DNA from: Variovorax sp. KK3
GTDB taxonomy: Bacteria; Pseudomonadota; Gammaproteobacteria; Burkholderiales; Burkholderiaceae_C
DNA length: 64,000 nt
Direction: 5' to 3'
Assembly (NCBI RefSeq): GCF_001984055.1
Contig: NZ_LYVO01000012.1
Span: forward strand, 1 to 64,000
Shown here piece by piece: positions 16,754-26,024 of the stretch. Numbering within the stretch: the first letter of the stretch is position 1; the number at the start of each line of letters is the position of its first letter. The position numbers and the translations under genes are program-made. Under the pieces are notes generated by a model. It was not told the DNA's origin, did not search any database, and was given only the letters and a program-made list of their open reading frames with translations.

Positions 16754-17431
16754 TCAGGCCGTTGCCGCCTGTTCTTCGCTGCCCGCGTAAGCATTGCTGA
16801 GCGACAGCAGATGCCTGCGCTGCTCGGCCGCGAGGTAGGGCGCGAGCAGGTGCAGCGTGTGGTGGGCACCGCGCAGCAGTGCGCCCTGCGCATGCTCCGG
16901 CTCCAGCGCCTCGCGCGGGTTGCGCACGTATTCGTAGCTCAGCCAGTAGGTCAGCACCACCACCATGCTGTGGGCCAGCGGGTCGAGTTCGCGCTCGTCG
17001 ATGGCCAGGTGGCCGGCGCGGCGCATGCCGATCAGCAGTGTGCGGATTGCGCGGGCCTTGTTCTGCAGCACCAATTGCAACTGCCGCTCGAGGTGGCGGT
17101 TCTTTGAGAGCAGGTCGTTGAGGTCGCGGTAGAGGAAGCGGTACCGCCAGATCAGCTCGAACAGGCTGTGCATGAAGAACCAGGCGTCTTCCACGTCGTG
17201 CACGCCTTCGCTCGCGTGCAGCAGCTCGTTGAGTTCGGTCTCGTAGCTTTCGTAGAGCTTGTTGATCAGCTCGTCCTTGGCCGGGTAGTGGTAGTACAGA
17301 TTGCCGGGGCTGATGTTGAGCTCGCCCGCCACCAGCGTGGTGGAGACGTTCGGCTCCCCGAACCGGTTGAACAGGTCCAGGGCGGCTTCGAGGATGCGTT
17401 GCGCAGTGCGGCGTGGCGCTTTCTTGACCAT
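16754..17431 (-). CDS. TetR-family transcriptional regulator
   Basis: A 225-residue TetR/AcrR repressor. Residues 8-55 hold the HTH (RRTAQRILEAALDLFNRFGEPNVSTTLVAGELNISPGNLYYHY), with the NLYYHYPAKDELI segment that follows the recognition helix in most members. The C-terminal half is helical and ligand-binding, with aromatic-rich FFMHSLFELIWRYRFLY. The wording resembles the TetR proteins found beside PHA/phasin and acyl-CoA genes, so a lipid-related effector is possible but unproven. A TPR gene follows on the same strand. GGAGG lies 10 nt upstream of the ATG, farther than ideal. Confidence 0.92.
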   Translation of the reverse strand: MVKKAPRRTAQRILEAALDLFNRFGEPNVSTTLVAGELNISPGNLYYHYPAKDELINKLYESYETELNELLHASEGVHDVEDAWFFMHSLFELIWRYRFLYRDLNDLLSKNRHLERQLQLVLQNKARAIRTLLIGMRRAGHLAIDERELDPLAHSMVVVLTYWLSYEYVRNPREALEPEHAQGALLRGAHHTLHLLAPYLAAEQRRHLLSLSNAYAGSEEQAATA

Positions 17432-17508
17432 GAGGTCGTGGCCTCCGGGTTCTGGGGTTGTCTCCTGAAGCCACTCTATCGCAAGTCCCGCGCCATGGGG
17501 GATTGCTG

Positions 17509-17531
17509 CGCTGCGGCGAAGTGCCGCAGCG
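17509..17531 (-). terminator. Hairpin behind the phasin gene
   Basis: A perfect 9-bp stem (CGCTGCGGC / GCCGCAGCG, 5-nt loop) lies 18 bp beyond the phasin stop on the minus strand. There is no U-run after it, so it may terminate weakly or only protect the mRNA 3' end. Confidence 0.4.
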
Positions 17532-17548
17532 GGTCTGTCAGGCTGTGC

Positions 17549-18028
17549 TCAGGCGTCGTCGGCCGGCGGCTTGCGGCGCCGCGACGGCTTGGCCGCGGCC
17601 TCGGCCGGATGGCGCGCGGCCGTCTTGCGCGGGGTGCGCGCAGGGCGCACGGCGGCCTCCTTGTGCTTGAGCTGTGCTTCGAGCGCCTCCACGCGCGCCT
17701 GCAGCGCCGCGACCTGCTGCGCCGATGGCACGCCGAGCTTTTCGAGCGCGCGGGCCACCCGGTCTTCGAAGATGTTCTCGAGCTTGCCCCAGCCGCCGGC
17801 AGCCCGGTTGCCGAAGTCGCTGGCGAAGCCGGCCATGCGGGCCTGCGCCTGGCTCAACGTTTCCTCGGCGGCCTGCTGGGTCTTCTTCTGCACGCCCATG
17901 CCGTCCTTCACGAGCGCCTCGAAGGCCTTGCTGCCTTCCTGCTGCATCTTGGCGAAGGCGCCGAGGCCGGCGAGCCAGATCTGCTGGGCGGAGTCCTTGA
18001 TGCGGTCGGTCTTGTCGTCGTCGGCCAT
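17549..18028 (-). CDS. Phasin family protein (PHA granule-associated)
   Basis: A 159-residue phasin of the PhaI/PhaF type. The core (IKDSAQQIWLAGLGAFAKMQQEG, then FEALVKDGMGVQKKT) is the family signature; an Ala/Glu helical middle and a leucine-zipper-like VAALQARVEALEAQLKHKE segment near residue 115 follow; the C-terminus is a basic, Ala/Pro/Lys/Arg-rich tail (TPRKTAARHPAEAAAKPSRRRK) like the histone-like DNA-binding tail of PhaF. It would coat PHA granules and possibly tether them to DNA. ATG at 18028 is preferred over 18034 because AAGGA precedes it by 6 nt. Confidence 0.9.
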   Translation of the reverse strand: MADDDKTDRIKDSAQQIWLAGLGAFAKMQQEGSKAFEALVKDGMGVQKKTQQAAEETLSQAQARMAGFASDFGNRAAGGWGKLENIFEDRVARALEKLGVPSAQQVAALQARVEALEAQLKHKEAAVRPARTPRKTAARHPAEAAAKPSRRRKPPADDA

Positions 18029-18122
18029 GGGCATTCCTTTGAGGTTGATCGAGGCACTCTAGCCGGGGTGACGCCGCTTCGTTAGGCGGCCGCATCTAGC
18101 TGCCTCTTGATACATCGGGGGA

Positions 18123-18131
18123 TGGGATAAT
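18123..18131 (+). promoter_or_regulatory. Extended -10 promoter element (TGGGATAAT) of polysaccharide block A
   Basis: TGGGATAAT has the TGn extension and a near-consensus GATAAT hexamer. The 11-mer GATAATCACGC here is repeated in front of the acyltransferase gene at 60933. The expected transcription start is about 18138, giving a leader of about 45 nt that contains a terminator-like hairpin. Confidence 0.55.
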
Positions 18132-18140
18132 CACGCCGCG

Positions 18141-18162
18141 ACCGCCCCGAGGCGGTCTTTTT
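18141..18162 (+). terminator. Terminator-like hairpin plus U-run in the rfbB leader
   Basis: ACCGCC-CCGA-GGCGGT followed by CTTTTT has the form of a factor-independent terminator or attenuator, with a 6-bp GC stem, a 4-nt loop and a five-T tract. It lies between the extended -10 and the rfbB start. It may stop incoming transcription or attenuate the 20-gene operon. Confidence 0.55.
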
Positions 18163-18182
18163 CCATTGCAAGGGACGACCCC

Positions 18183-19247
18183 ATGATCCTGGTCACCGGC
18201 GGCGCCGGCTTCATCGGCGCCAACTTCGTTCTCGACTGGCTCGCGCAAAGCGGCGAAGCCGTCGTCAATCTCGACAAGCTCACCTATGCGGGCAATCTCG
18301 AAACCCTGGCTTCTCTCAAGGACGACCCGAAGCACGTCTTCGTGCAGGGCGACATCGGCGACAGCGAACTGATCGACCGCCTCCTTGCCGAGCACCAGCC
18401 GCGCGCGGTGCTCAACTTCGCGGCCGAGTCGCACGTCGACCGCTCGATTCACGGACCCGAGGATTTCGTGCATACCAACGTGCTCGGCACCTTCCGGCTT
18501 CTGGAATCGGTGCGGGGCTACTGGAGCGGGCTGGCACCCGAGAGCAAGCAGGCCTTCCGCTTCCTGCACGTGTCGACCGACGAGGTCTACGGCTCGCTCT
18601 CGGCCACCGACCCGGCTTTCACCGAAGAAAACAAGTACGAGCCCAACAGCCCCTATTCGGCGAGCAAGGCCGCCAGCGACCACCTGGTGCGCGCCTGGCA
18701 TCACACCTACGGCCTGCCGGTGCTGACCACCAACTGCTCGAACAACTACGGGCCTTTCCACTTTCCCGAGAAGCTGATCCCGCTGATGATCGTCAACGCG
18801 CTCGCCGGCAAGCCGCTGCCCGTGTACGGCGACGGCATGCAGGTGCGCGATTGGCTCTACGTCAAGGACCATTGCAGCGCCATCCGACGCGTGCTCGAGG
18901 GCGGCAAGCTCGGCGAGACCTACAACGTCGGCGGCTGGAACGAAAAGCCCAACATCGAGATCGTCAACACCGTCTGCGCACTGCTCGACGAGCTGCGTCC
19001 GCGGGCCGACGGCCGCAGCTACCGCGAGCAGATCACCTACGTCACCGACCGGCCCGGCCACGACCGCCGGTATGCCATCGACGCGCACAAGCTCGAACGC
19101 GAGCTGGGCTGGAAGCCGGCCGAGACCTTCGACACCGGCATCCGCAAGACCGTCGAGTGGTACCTCGACCATGCCGAGTGGGTGCGCAACGTGCAAAGCG
19201 GCGCGTACCGCGACTGGGTGAAGAAGCAGTACGAGGCGGCGGCATGA
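18183..19247 (+). CDS. rfbB: dTDP-glucose 4,6-dehydratase
   Basis: A 354-residue short-chain dehydrogenase that converts dTDP-glucose to dTDP-4-keto-6-deoxyglucose. The NAD site is [11 protein letters not shown] (residues 6-16); the active site has T132-D133-E134 (STDEVYG) and Y158-x3-K162 ([10 protein letters not shown]), all as in RmlB. Full family length. AGGGA stands 7 nt before the ATG. First gene of the plus-strand polysaccharide operon, overlapping rfbD by 4 nt. Its product is the branch point for L-rhamnose (rfbC, rfbD) and, through the wecE homologue at the operon end, for an amino sugar. Confidence 0.97.
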   Translation: MILVTGGAGFIGANFVLDWLAQSGEAVVNLDKLTYAGNLETLASLKDDPKHVFVQGDIGDSELIDRLLAEHQPRAVLNFAAESHVDRSIHGPEDFVHTNVLGTFRLLESVRGYWSGLAPESKQAFRFLHVSTDEVYGSLSATDPAFTEENKYEPNSPYSASKAASDHLVRAWHHTYGLPVLTTNCSNNYGPFHFPEKLIPLMIVNALAGKPLPVYGDGMQVRDWLYVKDHCSAIRRVLEGGKLGETYNVGGWNEKPNIEIVNTVCALLDELRPRADGRSYREQITYVTDRPGHDRRYAIDAHKLERELGWKPAETFDTGIRKTVEWYLDHAEWVRNVQSGAYRDWVKKQYEAAA

Positions 19248-20134
19248 AGCTGTTGCTGCTGGGCAAGGGCGGGCAGGTCGGCTGGGAACTGCAGCGCAGC
19301 CTTGCGCCGCTGGGCGACGTGGTCGCGCTCGATTTCGACAGCACCGACTTTCATGCCGATTTCAGCCAGCCCGAGCGACTTGCCGACACCGTGCTGCAGG
19401 TCAAGCCCGACGTGATCGTCAATTCGGCGGCGCACACGGCAGTCGACAAGGCCGAGAGCGAGCCCGAGCTGGCGCGCAAGCTCAATGCGACGGCGCCCGG
19501 CATCGTGGCGCAGGCGGCCCAGCAGATCGGTGCGCTGATGGTGCATTACTCGACCGACTACGTCTTCGACGGCAGCGGCAGCAAGCCCTGGCGCGAAGAC
19601 GATGCGACAGGACCGCTGAGCGTCTATGGCAGCACCAAGCTCGAGGGCGAGCAACTGGTGGCCGGCCATTGCAAGCGGCACCTGATCTTTCGGACGAGCT
19701 GGGTCTACGCGGCGCGCGGCGGCAACTTCGCGAAGACGATGCTGCGGCTGGCCAAGGAGCGCGACCGGCTGACGGTCATCGACGACCAGTTCGGCGCGCC
19801 GACCGGGGCCGAACTGCTGGCCGACGTCACGGCGCATGCGATACGCGAGACGCTGCGCGATCCGGGCAAGGTCGGGCTCTACCATCTCGTGGCCGGCGGT
19901 GAAACCACATGGCATGGCTATGCGCGTTTCGTGCTGGAGCAGGCGCTGGCCGCCAGAGTCGAGCTCAAGGCGCAGCCGTCCGCGGTCGAGCCCGTGCCGA
20001 CCAGCGCGTTCCCCACGCCCGCCCGCCGGCCCCATAACTCGCGCCTCGACACCGCCAAGCTGCGGGCCGCCTTCGGACTCGAACTGCCCGACTGGCGGCT
20101 GGGCGTCGCCCGCATGCTCAAAGAGACGCTCTGA
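19244..20134 (+). CDS. rfbD: dTDP-4-dehydrorhamnose reductase
   Basis: A 296-residue SDR-type reductase performing the last step to dTDP-L-rhamnose. The nucleotide motif [11 protein letters not shown] is at residues 7-17, [13 protein letters not shown] is the family's second landmark (here [13 protein letters not shown]), and the catalytic Y128-x3-K132 is in [10 protein letters not shown]-terminal [12 protein letters not shown] is also typical. Start overlaps the rfbB stop (ATGA). Gene order rfbBDAC is the common arrangement in betaproteobacteria. Confidence 0.96.
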   Translation: MKLLLLGKGGQVGWELQRSLAPLGDVVALDFDSTDFHADFSQPERLADTVLQVKPDVIVNSAAHTAVDKAESEPELARKLNATAPGIVAQAAQQIGALMVHYSTDYVFDGSGSKPWREDDATGPLSVYGSTKLEGEQLVAGHCKRHLIFRTSWVYAARGGNFAKTMLRLAKERDRLTVIDDQFGAPTGAELLADVTAHAIRETLRDPGKVGLYHLVAGGETTWHGYARFVLEQALAARVELKAQPSAVEPVPTSAFPTPARRPHNSRLDTAKLRAAFGLELPDWRLGVARMLKETL

Positions 20135-20161
20135 CCCCGACCCGCACAAGAGAGACGCGAC

Positions 20162-21049
20162 ATGACAACAACACGCAAAGGCATCATCCTGGCCGGCGGC
20201 TCCGGCACGCGGCTGCATCCGGCCACGCTGGCGATGAGCAAGCAGCTGCTGCCCGTCTATGACAAGCCGATGATCTATTACCCGCTCAGCACGCTGATGC
20301 TGGGCGGCATGCGCGACATCCTGATCATCAGCACGCCGCAGGACACGCCGCGCTTTCAGCAGCTGCTGGGCGACGGGAGCCAGTGGGGCATCAACCTGCA
20401 GTACGCGGTGCAGCCGAGTCCGGATGGGCTGGCGCAGGCCTTCGTCATCGGGGACAAGTTCATCGGTGGTGCGCCGAGTGCGCTGGTGTTGGGGGACAAC
20501 ATCTTCTATGGCCATGACTTCGATCACCTGCTTTCGGATGCCGATGCCCAGCAGAGCGGTGCCACCGTCTTCGCCTACCACGTGCACGATCCGGAACGCT
20601 ACGGGGTGGTGGCCTTCGACGGCACGGGCAAGGCCAGCAGCATCGAGGAAAAGCCCACCAAGCCCAAGAGCAGCTATGCGGTGACCGGGCTTTACTTCTA
20701 CGACAACCAGGTGGTCGACATCGCCAAGGCGGTCAAGCCCAGCGCGCGCGGCGAACTGGAGATCACGGCTGTCAATCAGGCCTACCTGGAGCGCGATCAG
20801 CTCAACGTGCAGATCATGCAGCGCGGCTATGCGTGGTTGGACACGGGCACGCACGACAGCCTGATGGAAGCGGCGCAGTTCATCGCGACGCTTGAGCATC
20901 GCCAGGGGCTCAAGATCGCGTGCCCCGAAGAAGTGGCGTGGCGCAATGGCTTCATCGACCGGGAGCAGCTGGCCAAGCTTGCCGCACCGTTGGAAAAGAG
21001 CGGCTACGGCAAGTACCTCAACCATCTTCTTGCGGAAGAGATTCGCTGA
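20162..21049 (+). CDS. rfbA: Glucose-1-phosphate thymidylyltransferase
   Basis: A 295-residue nucleotidyltransferase making dTDP-glucose from dTTP and glucose-1-phosphate. The signature [11 protein letters not shown] followed by [18 protein letters not shown] is at residues 10-40, the metal-binding [11 protein letters not shown] near residue 110 and the substrate loop [12 protein letters not shown] near residue 223. It belongs to the short RmlA class feeding the rhamnose pathway. A 27-nt gap separates it from rfbD, and it shares one base with rfbC. Confidence 0.97.
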   Translation: MTTTRKGIILAGGSGTRLHPATLAMSKQLLPVYDKPMIYYPLSTLMLGGMRDILIISTPQDTPRFQQLLGDGSQWGINLQYAVQPSPDGLAQAFVIGDKFIGGAPSALVLGDNIFYGHDFDHLLSDADAQQSGATVFAYHVHDPERYGVVAFDGTGKASSIEEKPTKPKSSYAVTGLYFYDNQVVDIAKAVKPSARGELEITAVNQAYLERDQLNVQIMQRGYAWLDTGTHDSLMEAAQFIATLEHRQGLKIACPEEVAWRNGFIDREQLAKLAAPLEKSGYGKYLNHLLAEEIR

Positions 21050-21597
21050 TGAAAATCACGCCTACCTCGATCCCCGATGTCCTGATCATCGAGCCGAAGG
21101 TGTTCGGCGATGCACGGGGCTTTTTCATGGAAAGCTTCAACCAGAAGGCTTTCGACGACGCGGTGGGCAATCACGTCGAGTTCGTTCAGGACAATCATTC
21201 GCGCTCGGTGAAGGGCGTACTGCGTGGCCTGCACTACCAGATCCGGCAGCCGCAGGGCAAGCTGGTGCGGGCGGCGCGCGGCGCGGTCTTCGACGTGGCC
21301 GTCGACATCCGCAAGTCCTCGAAGACCTTCGGCCGCTGGGTCGGCGTCGAACTCAACGAAGAGAACCAGAAGCAACTGTGGGTGCCCCCAGGCCTGGCGC
21401 ATGCCTTCCTGGTCCTGAGCGAGTCGGCCGACTTTCTGTACAAGACCACGAGCTACTACGCGCCCGCGCACGAGCGGGCGATCGCCTGGAACGATCCAGA
21501 CCTGGCCATCCAGTGGCCGGATGTGGGCGGTGCGCCGCAACTGTCGGCGAAGGATGCGGCTGCGGTGAGCCTCAAGGCGGCAGACCTGTTCGACTGA
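21049..21597 (+). CDS. rfbC: dTDP-4-dehydrorhamnose 3,5-epimerase
   Basis: A 182-residue cupin-fold epimerase. The catalytic histidine is H62 in RGLHYQ, the phosphate-binding RKSSKTFGRWVGV follows, and the PPGLAHAFLVLS strand and YKTTSYYAPAHERAIAWNDPDLAIQWP stretch carry the conserved Tyr and Asp. It converts dTDP-4-keto-6-deoxyglucose to dTDP-4-keto-L-rhamnose, which RfbD reduces. The start codon shares a base with the rfbA stop (TGATG). Confidence 0.96.
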   Translation: MKITPTSIPDVLIIEPKVFGDARGFFMESFNQKAFDDAVGNHVEFVQDNHSRSVKGVLRGLHYQIRQPQGKLVRAARGAVFDVAVDIRKSSKTFGRWVGVELNEENQKQLWVPPGLAHAFLVLSESADFLYKTTSYYAPAHERAIAWNDPDLAIQWPDVGGAPQLSAKDAAAVSLKAADLFD

Positions 21598-21614
21598 ATA
21601 ACGTGGCCGATGGC

Positions 21615-22733
21615 ATGCTTGATTTCACCGGAGAACGCTTCATCCCCACGGAAAGCGGAGAGATTCGCTACGAGCACATGCATCGTTACTGCTGGGCGCA
21701 ATCTCTCTGCGCTGGCCGCGACGTGTTGGATATCGCCTGTGGCGAAGGCTATGGCTCGGCGCTGCTCGCACAGGTTGCCCGTTCGGTCGTTGGCGTCGAC
21801 ATTTCGCAAGAGGCGGTCGATCACGCAGCCCGCAACTATGAGCGTCTGACGCATCTCCGATTTGCACAGGGGAGTGCAACAGCCATTCCGGTCGAGGATT
21901 CGAGCATCGACGTCGTCGTTTCTTTCGAGACACTGGAGCACCTCGATGAGCAGGAGGAGATGCTGGCGGAGATTCGGCGTGTGTTGAAGCCGGACGGCTT
22001 GCTCGTGATCTCCTCACCGAACAAGAAGGTCTATTCGGACGATCGCAACTACGTCAACGAATTTCACGTCAAGGAGCTGTACTTCGATGAGCTCGACGCG
22101 CTTCTGGGCAGGCATTTCGGTGCGACTCGCTACTTCGGTCAGCGTTTTCTGACGGCATCCGCTTTGTTGCCGCTCGAGCGGGCAAGCACGCGCTACGAAG
22201 CGCTCTTGCTCGGGGATGCTGGCGCCAGCGCGGAAACCTTGCTGTCGCATGAAAACATGTACTTCGTCGCGGTCTGCGCGGCGAGCGCGCATTTGCTTCC
22301 AGTTATTTCCCCGAATCTCTTCGTCGAGCCTGGCACTGATCTGTATACGGAGCAGCAGGGCGTCATGCGCTGGGCGTCGGGTCTGGATGCGGAGCACCGG
22401 CAGCTTCAGCAACAGCATCTGGCGCTGCAAGCCGAATTCGATCAGCGGACGGCATGGGCCCTGGAACTGGATGCTCGACGGCAGCAACTCGAAGCAGAAT
22501 CGTTGGAAGAGCGGCAACGCCTCCACAGCGAACTGGGCGAGGCCAAGAGGACGCTCCAGTCCACGCAACAAAAATTGCAGCAGGCGGAAGCCGTTGCGGC
22601 TCAAGCGCGCGCCGGCATGGCTGAGGCGAACGCCGGCATGGCCGAAGCCCGACAAGCACTGGCCACGATGACGAACTCTCGCTCGTGGAGGCTGTTGGCG
22701 CCGGTGCGCTGGCTCGCCAGGCGGCTGGCGTAG
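21615..22733 (+). CDS. Class I methyltransferase with C-terminal coiled coil
   Basis: A 372-residue protein in two parts. Residues 1-240 are a SAM-dependent methyltransferase: motif I VLDIACGEGYGSALL near residue 37, acidic post-I VVGVDIS, and VVVSFETLEHL near 105. Residues 255-355 form a long heptad-patterned coiled coil (QQQHLALQAEFDQ, LEAESLEERQRLHSELGEAKRTLQ), ending in NSRSWRLLAPVRWLARRL, a motif often seen after coiled coils in polysaccharide enzymes. The layout recalls WbdD-type chain terminators, whose coiled coil sets chain length, but no kinase domain is present. GTG at 21603 is an alternative start. Base composition is lower in GC than flanking housekeeping genes. Confidence 0.85.
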   Translation: MLDFTGERFIPTESGEIRYEHMHRYCWAQSLCAGRDVLDIACGEGYGSALLAQVARSVVGVDISQEAVDHAARNYERLTHLRFAQGSATAIPVEDSSIDVVVSFETLEHLDEQEEMLAEIRRVLKPDGLLVISSPNKKVYSDDRNYVNEFHVKELYFDELDALLGRHFGATRYFGQRFLTASALLPLERASTRYEALLLGDAGASAETLLSHENMYFVAVCAASAHLLPVISPNLFVEPGTDLYTEQQGVMRWASGLDAEHRQLQQQHLALQAEFDQRTAWALELDARRQQLEAESLEERQRLHSELGEAKRTLQSTQQKLQQAEAVAAQARAGMAEANAGMAEARQALATMTNSRSWRLLAPVRWLARRLA

Positions 22734-22736
22734 GCA

Positions 22737-23432
22737 ATGAAATCCATCGCCATCGTCCAGTCCAACTACATCCCTTGGAAAGGGTACTTCGATCTGATCG
22801 CACGCGTCGACGAATTCGTGCTCTACGACGACATGCAATACACGCGGCGAGATTGGCGCAACCGCAATCAGATCAAGACGCCGCAAGGCCCGCAATGGCT
22901 GAGCGTGCCGGTCATGGTCAAGGGGAAGTACCACCAGAGCATCCGGGACACAGAGATCGACGGAACGGATTGGGCGTCCAGGCATTGGAAGGCCCTGGTC
23001 CAGAACTACCGTCGGGCGCCGCATTTCGATGCGATCGCAAGCTGGCTCGAACCGCTCTATGCCGAAGGGCGCTTCACCCATCTGTCGGAACTGAACCGTG
23101 CGACGCTCGTTGCCATCTGCGCCTACCTGGGGGTGGACACCGTCATCAGCGACAGCGCTTCATATGCCATGGCGGAGGGCAAGACAGAGCGCTTGGCTCA
23201 TTTGTGCCGCCAGGCTCAGGCCCAGGAGTACATCTCGGGCCCGTCCGCCAGGGACTACCTCGATGAAAAGGTCTTCGCGGACATGGGCGTGCGAGTGGGC
23301 TGGTTCGACTACGCAGGCTATCCCGAGTACCCGCAGCTTTGGGGGGAATTCACGCACGGCGTGACCATTCTCGACCTGCTGTTCAACTGCGGCCCCGAGT
23401 CCCATCGTTACATGAAGCACGTCCGGCCATGA
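22737..23432 (+). CDS. WbqC family protein
   Basis: A 231-residue WbqC-like protein (PF08889). The N-terminus [18 protein letters not shown] with [27 protein letters not shown] is diagnostic. The family is found in O-antigen and flagellar-glycan gene clusters, often beside carrier-protein genes and amino-sugar genes; I know of no firmly established reaction. Conserved His, Arg, Asn and Asp residues suggest an enzyme. It sits 3 nt after the methyltransferase and overlaps the next gene by 4 nt, so it is an integral member of block A. Confidence 0.9.
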   Translation: MKSIAIVQSNYIPWKGYFDLIARVDEFVLYDDMQYTRRDWRNRNQIKTPQGPQWLSVPVMVKGKYHQSIRDTEIDGTDWASRHWKALVQNYRRAPHFDAIASWLEPLYAEGRFTHLSELNRATLVAICAYLGVDTVISDSASYAMAEGKTERLAHLCRQAQAQEYISGPSARDYLDEKVFADMGVRVGWFDYAGYPEYPQLWGEFTHGVTILDLLFNCGPESHRYMKHVRP

Positions 23433-24364
23433 AGCTGTCCGTTGTCGCAACGCTTTACCGATCCGCGGTGCACCTGCGGGAGTTTCACGCGCGCGCCAGC
23501 CAGGCAGCGCAGCAGTTCGCGGGCGACGACTACGAGATCGTGCTTGTGAACGACGGCTCGCCCGACGGCAGCCTCGACATGGCGATCGAACTGACACGTG
23601 TCGACCCGCATGTGATCGTGGTCGACTTGTCGCGCAACTTCGGGCATCACAAGGCGATGGTGGCCGGACTCACCCAGGCGCGCGGCGAACGCATCTTCCT
23701 GATCGACAGCGACCTGGAAGAGTCGCCCGAATGGCTCCAGGACTTCGCTGCAACAATGGTGGCCGAGTCCGCGGACGTTGTGTACGGCGTGCAGGAAGCC
23801 CGCAAAGGCAATTGGTTCGAGCGCTGGAGCGGCGAGCTGTACTACACGGTGTTCAACTACCTCGCCCATATCGACCATCCACGCAACATCGTCACCGCGA
23901 GGCTGATGTCGCGCCGCTACGTCGACGCACTGTTGCAGTTCCGCGAGCGGGAGATGGTGATCTCGTGCCTCTGGGTCATCGCTGGCTTCAAGCAGTGCGC
24001 GCGCACAGTGAAGAAGCTGCATGGCAGCGACACCACGTACAGCCTTCCCAAGAAGATCGCGCATGCCACCAATGCCATCACTTCGTTCAGCGAGGCGCCG
24101 CTGCGAATGATCTTTTACACGGGGTTGATCATCTTTGCGGGCGCGCTGCTGTACGCCGCCTACCTTGTCTTCTTCAAGCTCGTGCTGTCGACCCCGATGG
24201 ACGGGTGGACCTCGGTGATGGTGTCCATCTGGCTGCTCGGCGGCATGATCATTTCGTTCGTGGGCGTGATCGGCATCTATTTGTCCAAGATCTTCACCGA
24301 GACCAAGCAGCGGCCCTCCACCATCGTCAGAGACATCCATGGCCAATCCTCCTCCCTCCATTGA
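23429..24364 (+). CDS. GtrB-like membrane-anchored GT2 glycosyltransferase
   Basis: A 311-residue family 2 glycosyltransferase. The GT-A domain covers residues 1-230 with [26 protein letters not shown] and the catalytic DSDLEE (DxD). Two transmembrane helices close the protein ([43 protein letters not shown]). This is the layout of GtrB/dolichol-phosphate-mannose-synthase-like enzymes that load a sugar onto undecaprenyl phosphate for flipping by GtrA. A gtrA-like gene lies downstream in the same operon. The sugar is unknown. Confidence 0.88.
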   Translation: MKLSVVATLYRSAVHLREFHARASQAAQQFAGDDYEIVLVNDGSPDGSLDMAIELTRVDPHVIVVDLSRNFGHHKAMVAGLTQARGERIFLIDSDLEESPEWLQDFAATMVAESADVVYGVQEARKGNWFERWSGELYYTVFNYLAHIDHPRNIVTARLMSRRYVDALLQFREREMVISCLWVIAGFKQCARTVKKLHGSDTTYSLPKKIAHATNAITSFSEAPLRMIFYTGLIIFAGALLYAAYLVFFKLVLSTPMDGWTSVMVSIWLLGGMIISFVGVIGIYLSKIFTETKQRPSTIVRDIHGQSSSLH

Positions 24365-25043
24365 CGGCAGCTACGAGCAGTTCTACGCGAAGCGTGCCGG
24401 ATTGCGGGTCTACCCCACGGAGTTCGTGGTCCGCACCTTTCTGGCCAGCTATCCAGGTCTGAACTTCCGCAAGCCGAAGCCCGGTGATCGCGTGCTCGAC
24501 ATTGCATTCGGCGATGGTCGCAACACCGTCTTTCTTTGCGACCAGGGTTTCGACGTGAGCGGCATCGAGATCACCGACGGCATCGTCCGGCAGACCCATG
24601 AGCGGCTGGGCAAGCTGGGACACCAGGCCGACTTGCGCGTGGGCCGCAACAGCAAGATTCCTTTCGACGATGGCCACTTCGATTACCTGCTGGCCTGTCA
24701 CTGCTGCTACTACTGCGATGAAGGCGAAAGCTTTGCCGACAACATGGCGGAGTACGCCCGGGTGATGAAGCCCGGAGCCTGGCTCGTCGCTTCGGTGGCC
24801 AGCCGGGCCTCGTACATCTTCAAGGACGCGCTCGCCCTGGAAGACGGGTCACTGCGTATCCAGTCCGATCCCTATGGCAACCGCGACGGCTACCGCCTGC
24901 ACGCGTTTTCCACCAAAGACCAGATCGAGACGTACCTCTCGCCCTGGTTCGAGCATTTTTCATTCGGCTTTGCGGACAACGATTACTACGGTGTCTCCGA
25001 ACGCGTGTTCTGGGTCGTGTGCCAGAAAAGAGAAGCATCATGA
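24339..25043 (+). CDS. SAM-dependent methyltransferase
   Basis: A 234-residue class I methyltransferase. Motif I is VLDIAFGDGRNTVFL near residue 52, post-I is VSGIEITDGIV, and FDYLLACHCCYYCDEGESF matches motif IV; VMKPGAWLVAS is motif VI. The unusual cysteine cluster CHCCYYC lies at the substrate side. It overlaps the preceding GT2 gene by 26 nt and the following gene by 4 nt. Probably O- or N-methylates a sugar in the glycan pathway; the target is unknown. Confidence 0.85.
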   Translation: MANPPPSIDGSYEQFYAKRAGLRVYPTEFVVRTFLASYPGLNFRKPKPGDRVLDIAFGDGRNTVFLCDQGFDVSGIEITDGIVRQTHERLGKLGHQADLRVGRNSKIPFDDGHFDYLLACHCCYYCDEGESFADNMAEYARVMKPGAWLVASVASRASYIFKDALALEDGSLRIQSDPYGNRDGYRLHAFSTKDQIETYLSPWFEHFSFGFADNDYYGVSERVFWVVCQKREAS

Positions 25044-26017
25044 ATCTTCGATCCACTTACTGCTGCCCTGAGTCCGGCTGCGACCACGCCCCGCTGGAGC
25101 AGGACGCCGCTGGACTGAATTGCCCGAATGGCCACCAGTTTCCGTTCGAGCCCGGCACCGACGTTCCGGTGTTCGCCAGCGAGCCTGAAGGGGCGAACGA
25201 ATATGCCCAGGCAAACGCCGCCGAGGTCCATGACAACGCGCTGCGCTGGGTGTTTGCGACGTTCCATGCCGACGAGCAAGGTCTGCGTGAGCGACTGGTC
25301 GCGCGAATCGGCTTGAAGAAGGGCCAGCGCATATTGGTGACCGGTGCAGGTGCGGGAAACGACTTGCCTTACCTGGTACGCGCCCTCGATGGCGCGGGCG
25401 ATATCTATGCGCAAGACATCGCCAAGGAGATGCTGCTGGCTGGTGTCGCTCGCTACCGGACCGAGCTGGCAGGCTCCGGCGTGAGCCTCCATTTCTCGGC
25501 GAGCGACGCGTCTCATCTGCCGTTCGCCGATGGTTTCTTCGACGCGGCATATCACTTCGGTGGCATCAATCTGTTCCCGGACATTCCCCAGGGGATCGCG
25601 GAAATGAACCGCGTGGTCAAGCAGGGCGGCAACGTCGTCATCGGCGACGAGGGATTGGCACCATGGCTGGTCGACACCGAACTGGGGCGCATGCTGGTCA
25701 CCAACAACGCGCTCTATGCCCGCAGTGCGCCGCTCTCGGCGCTGCCGGCCACGGCCCGCGCGGCCAAGCTCAGTTGGGAGTTGAGCAACTGCTTCTACGT
25801 CATCGAGTTTCAGGCCAGCACCGAGGAACTGTCCGTCGACATCGACGTGCCCCATGTGGGCACGAGGGGGGGCACGATCCGCAGCCGCTATTTCGGGCGG
25901 ATGGAAGGCGTCGACCCCGTCTTGCGTGACCGCGTTTACCAGGAAGCGCAGAAGCGCGGCATGAGCCGGGTCGCCTTCCTCGAATCGGCGCTTCGCGCGT
26001 CGCTGGCCAAGGATTGA
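25040..26017 (+). CDS. Methyltransferase with N-terminal Trm112-like zinc ribbon
   Basis: A 325-residue protein. Residues 8-45 form a short metal-ribbon-like module (CCPESGCDHAPLEQDAAGLNCPNGHQF) like those joined to many small-molecule methyltransferases. A class I SAM domain follows: ILVTGAGAGNDLPYLV (motif I, with threonine-glycine instead of the usual acidic start), FDAAYHFGGINLF and VVKQGGNVVIGDEGL. The C-terminal third is less conserved. It is tightly linked (4-nt overlap upstream, 7-nt gap downstream). Likely modifies a sugar or acyl group; substrate unknown. Confidence 0.82.
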   Translation: MNLRSTYCCPESGCDHAPLEQDAAGLNCPNGHQFPFEPGTDVPVFASEPEGANEYAQANAAEVHDNALRWVFATFHADEQGLRERLVARIGLKKGQRILVTGAGAGNDLPYLVRALDGAGDIYAQDIAKEMLLAGVARYRTELAGSGVSLHFSASDASHLPFADGFFDAAYHFGGINLFPDIPQGIAEMNRVVKQGGNVVIGDEGLAPWLVDTELGRMLVTNNALYARSAPLSALPATARAAKLSWELSNCFYVIEFQASTEELSVDIDVPHVGTRGGTIRSRYFGRMEGVDPVLRDRVYQEAQKRGMSRVAFLESALRASLAKD

Positions 26018-26024
26018 ACCTGTC

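Noticed and set aside
18151-18156. GGCGGT as an ops/JUMPstart element for RfaH
   Set aside because: Only six bases match; the following AGCGTG is missing and the bases belong to a simple hairpin.
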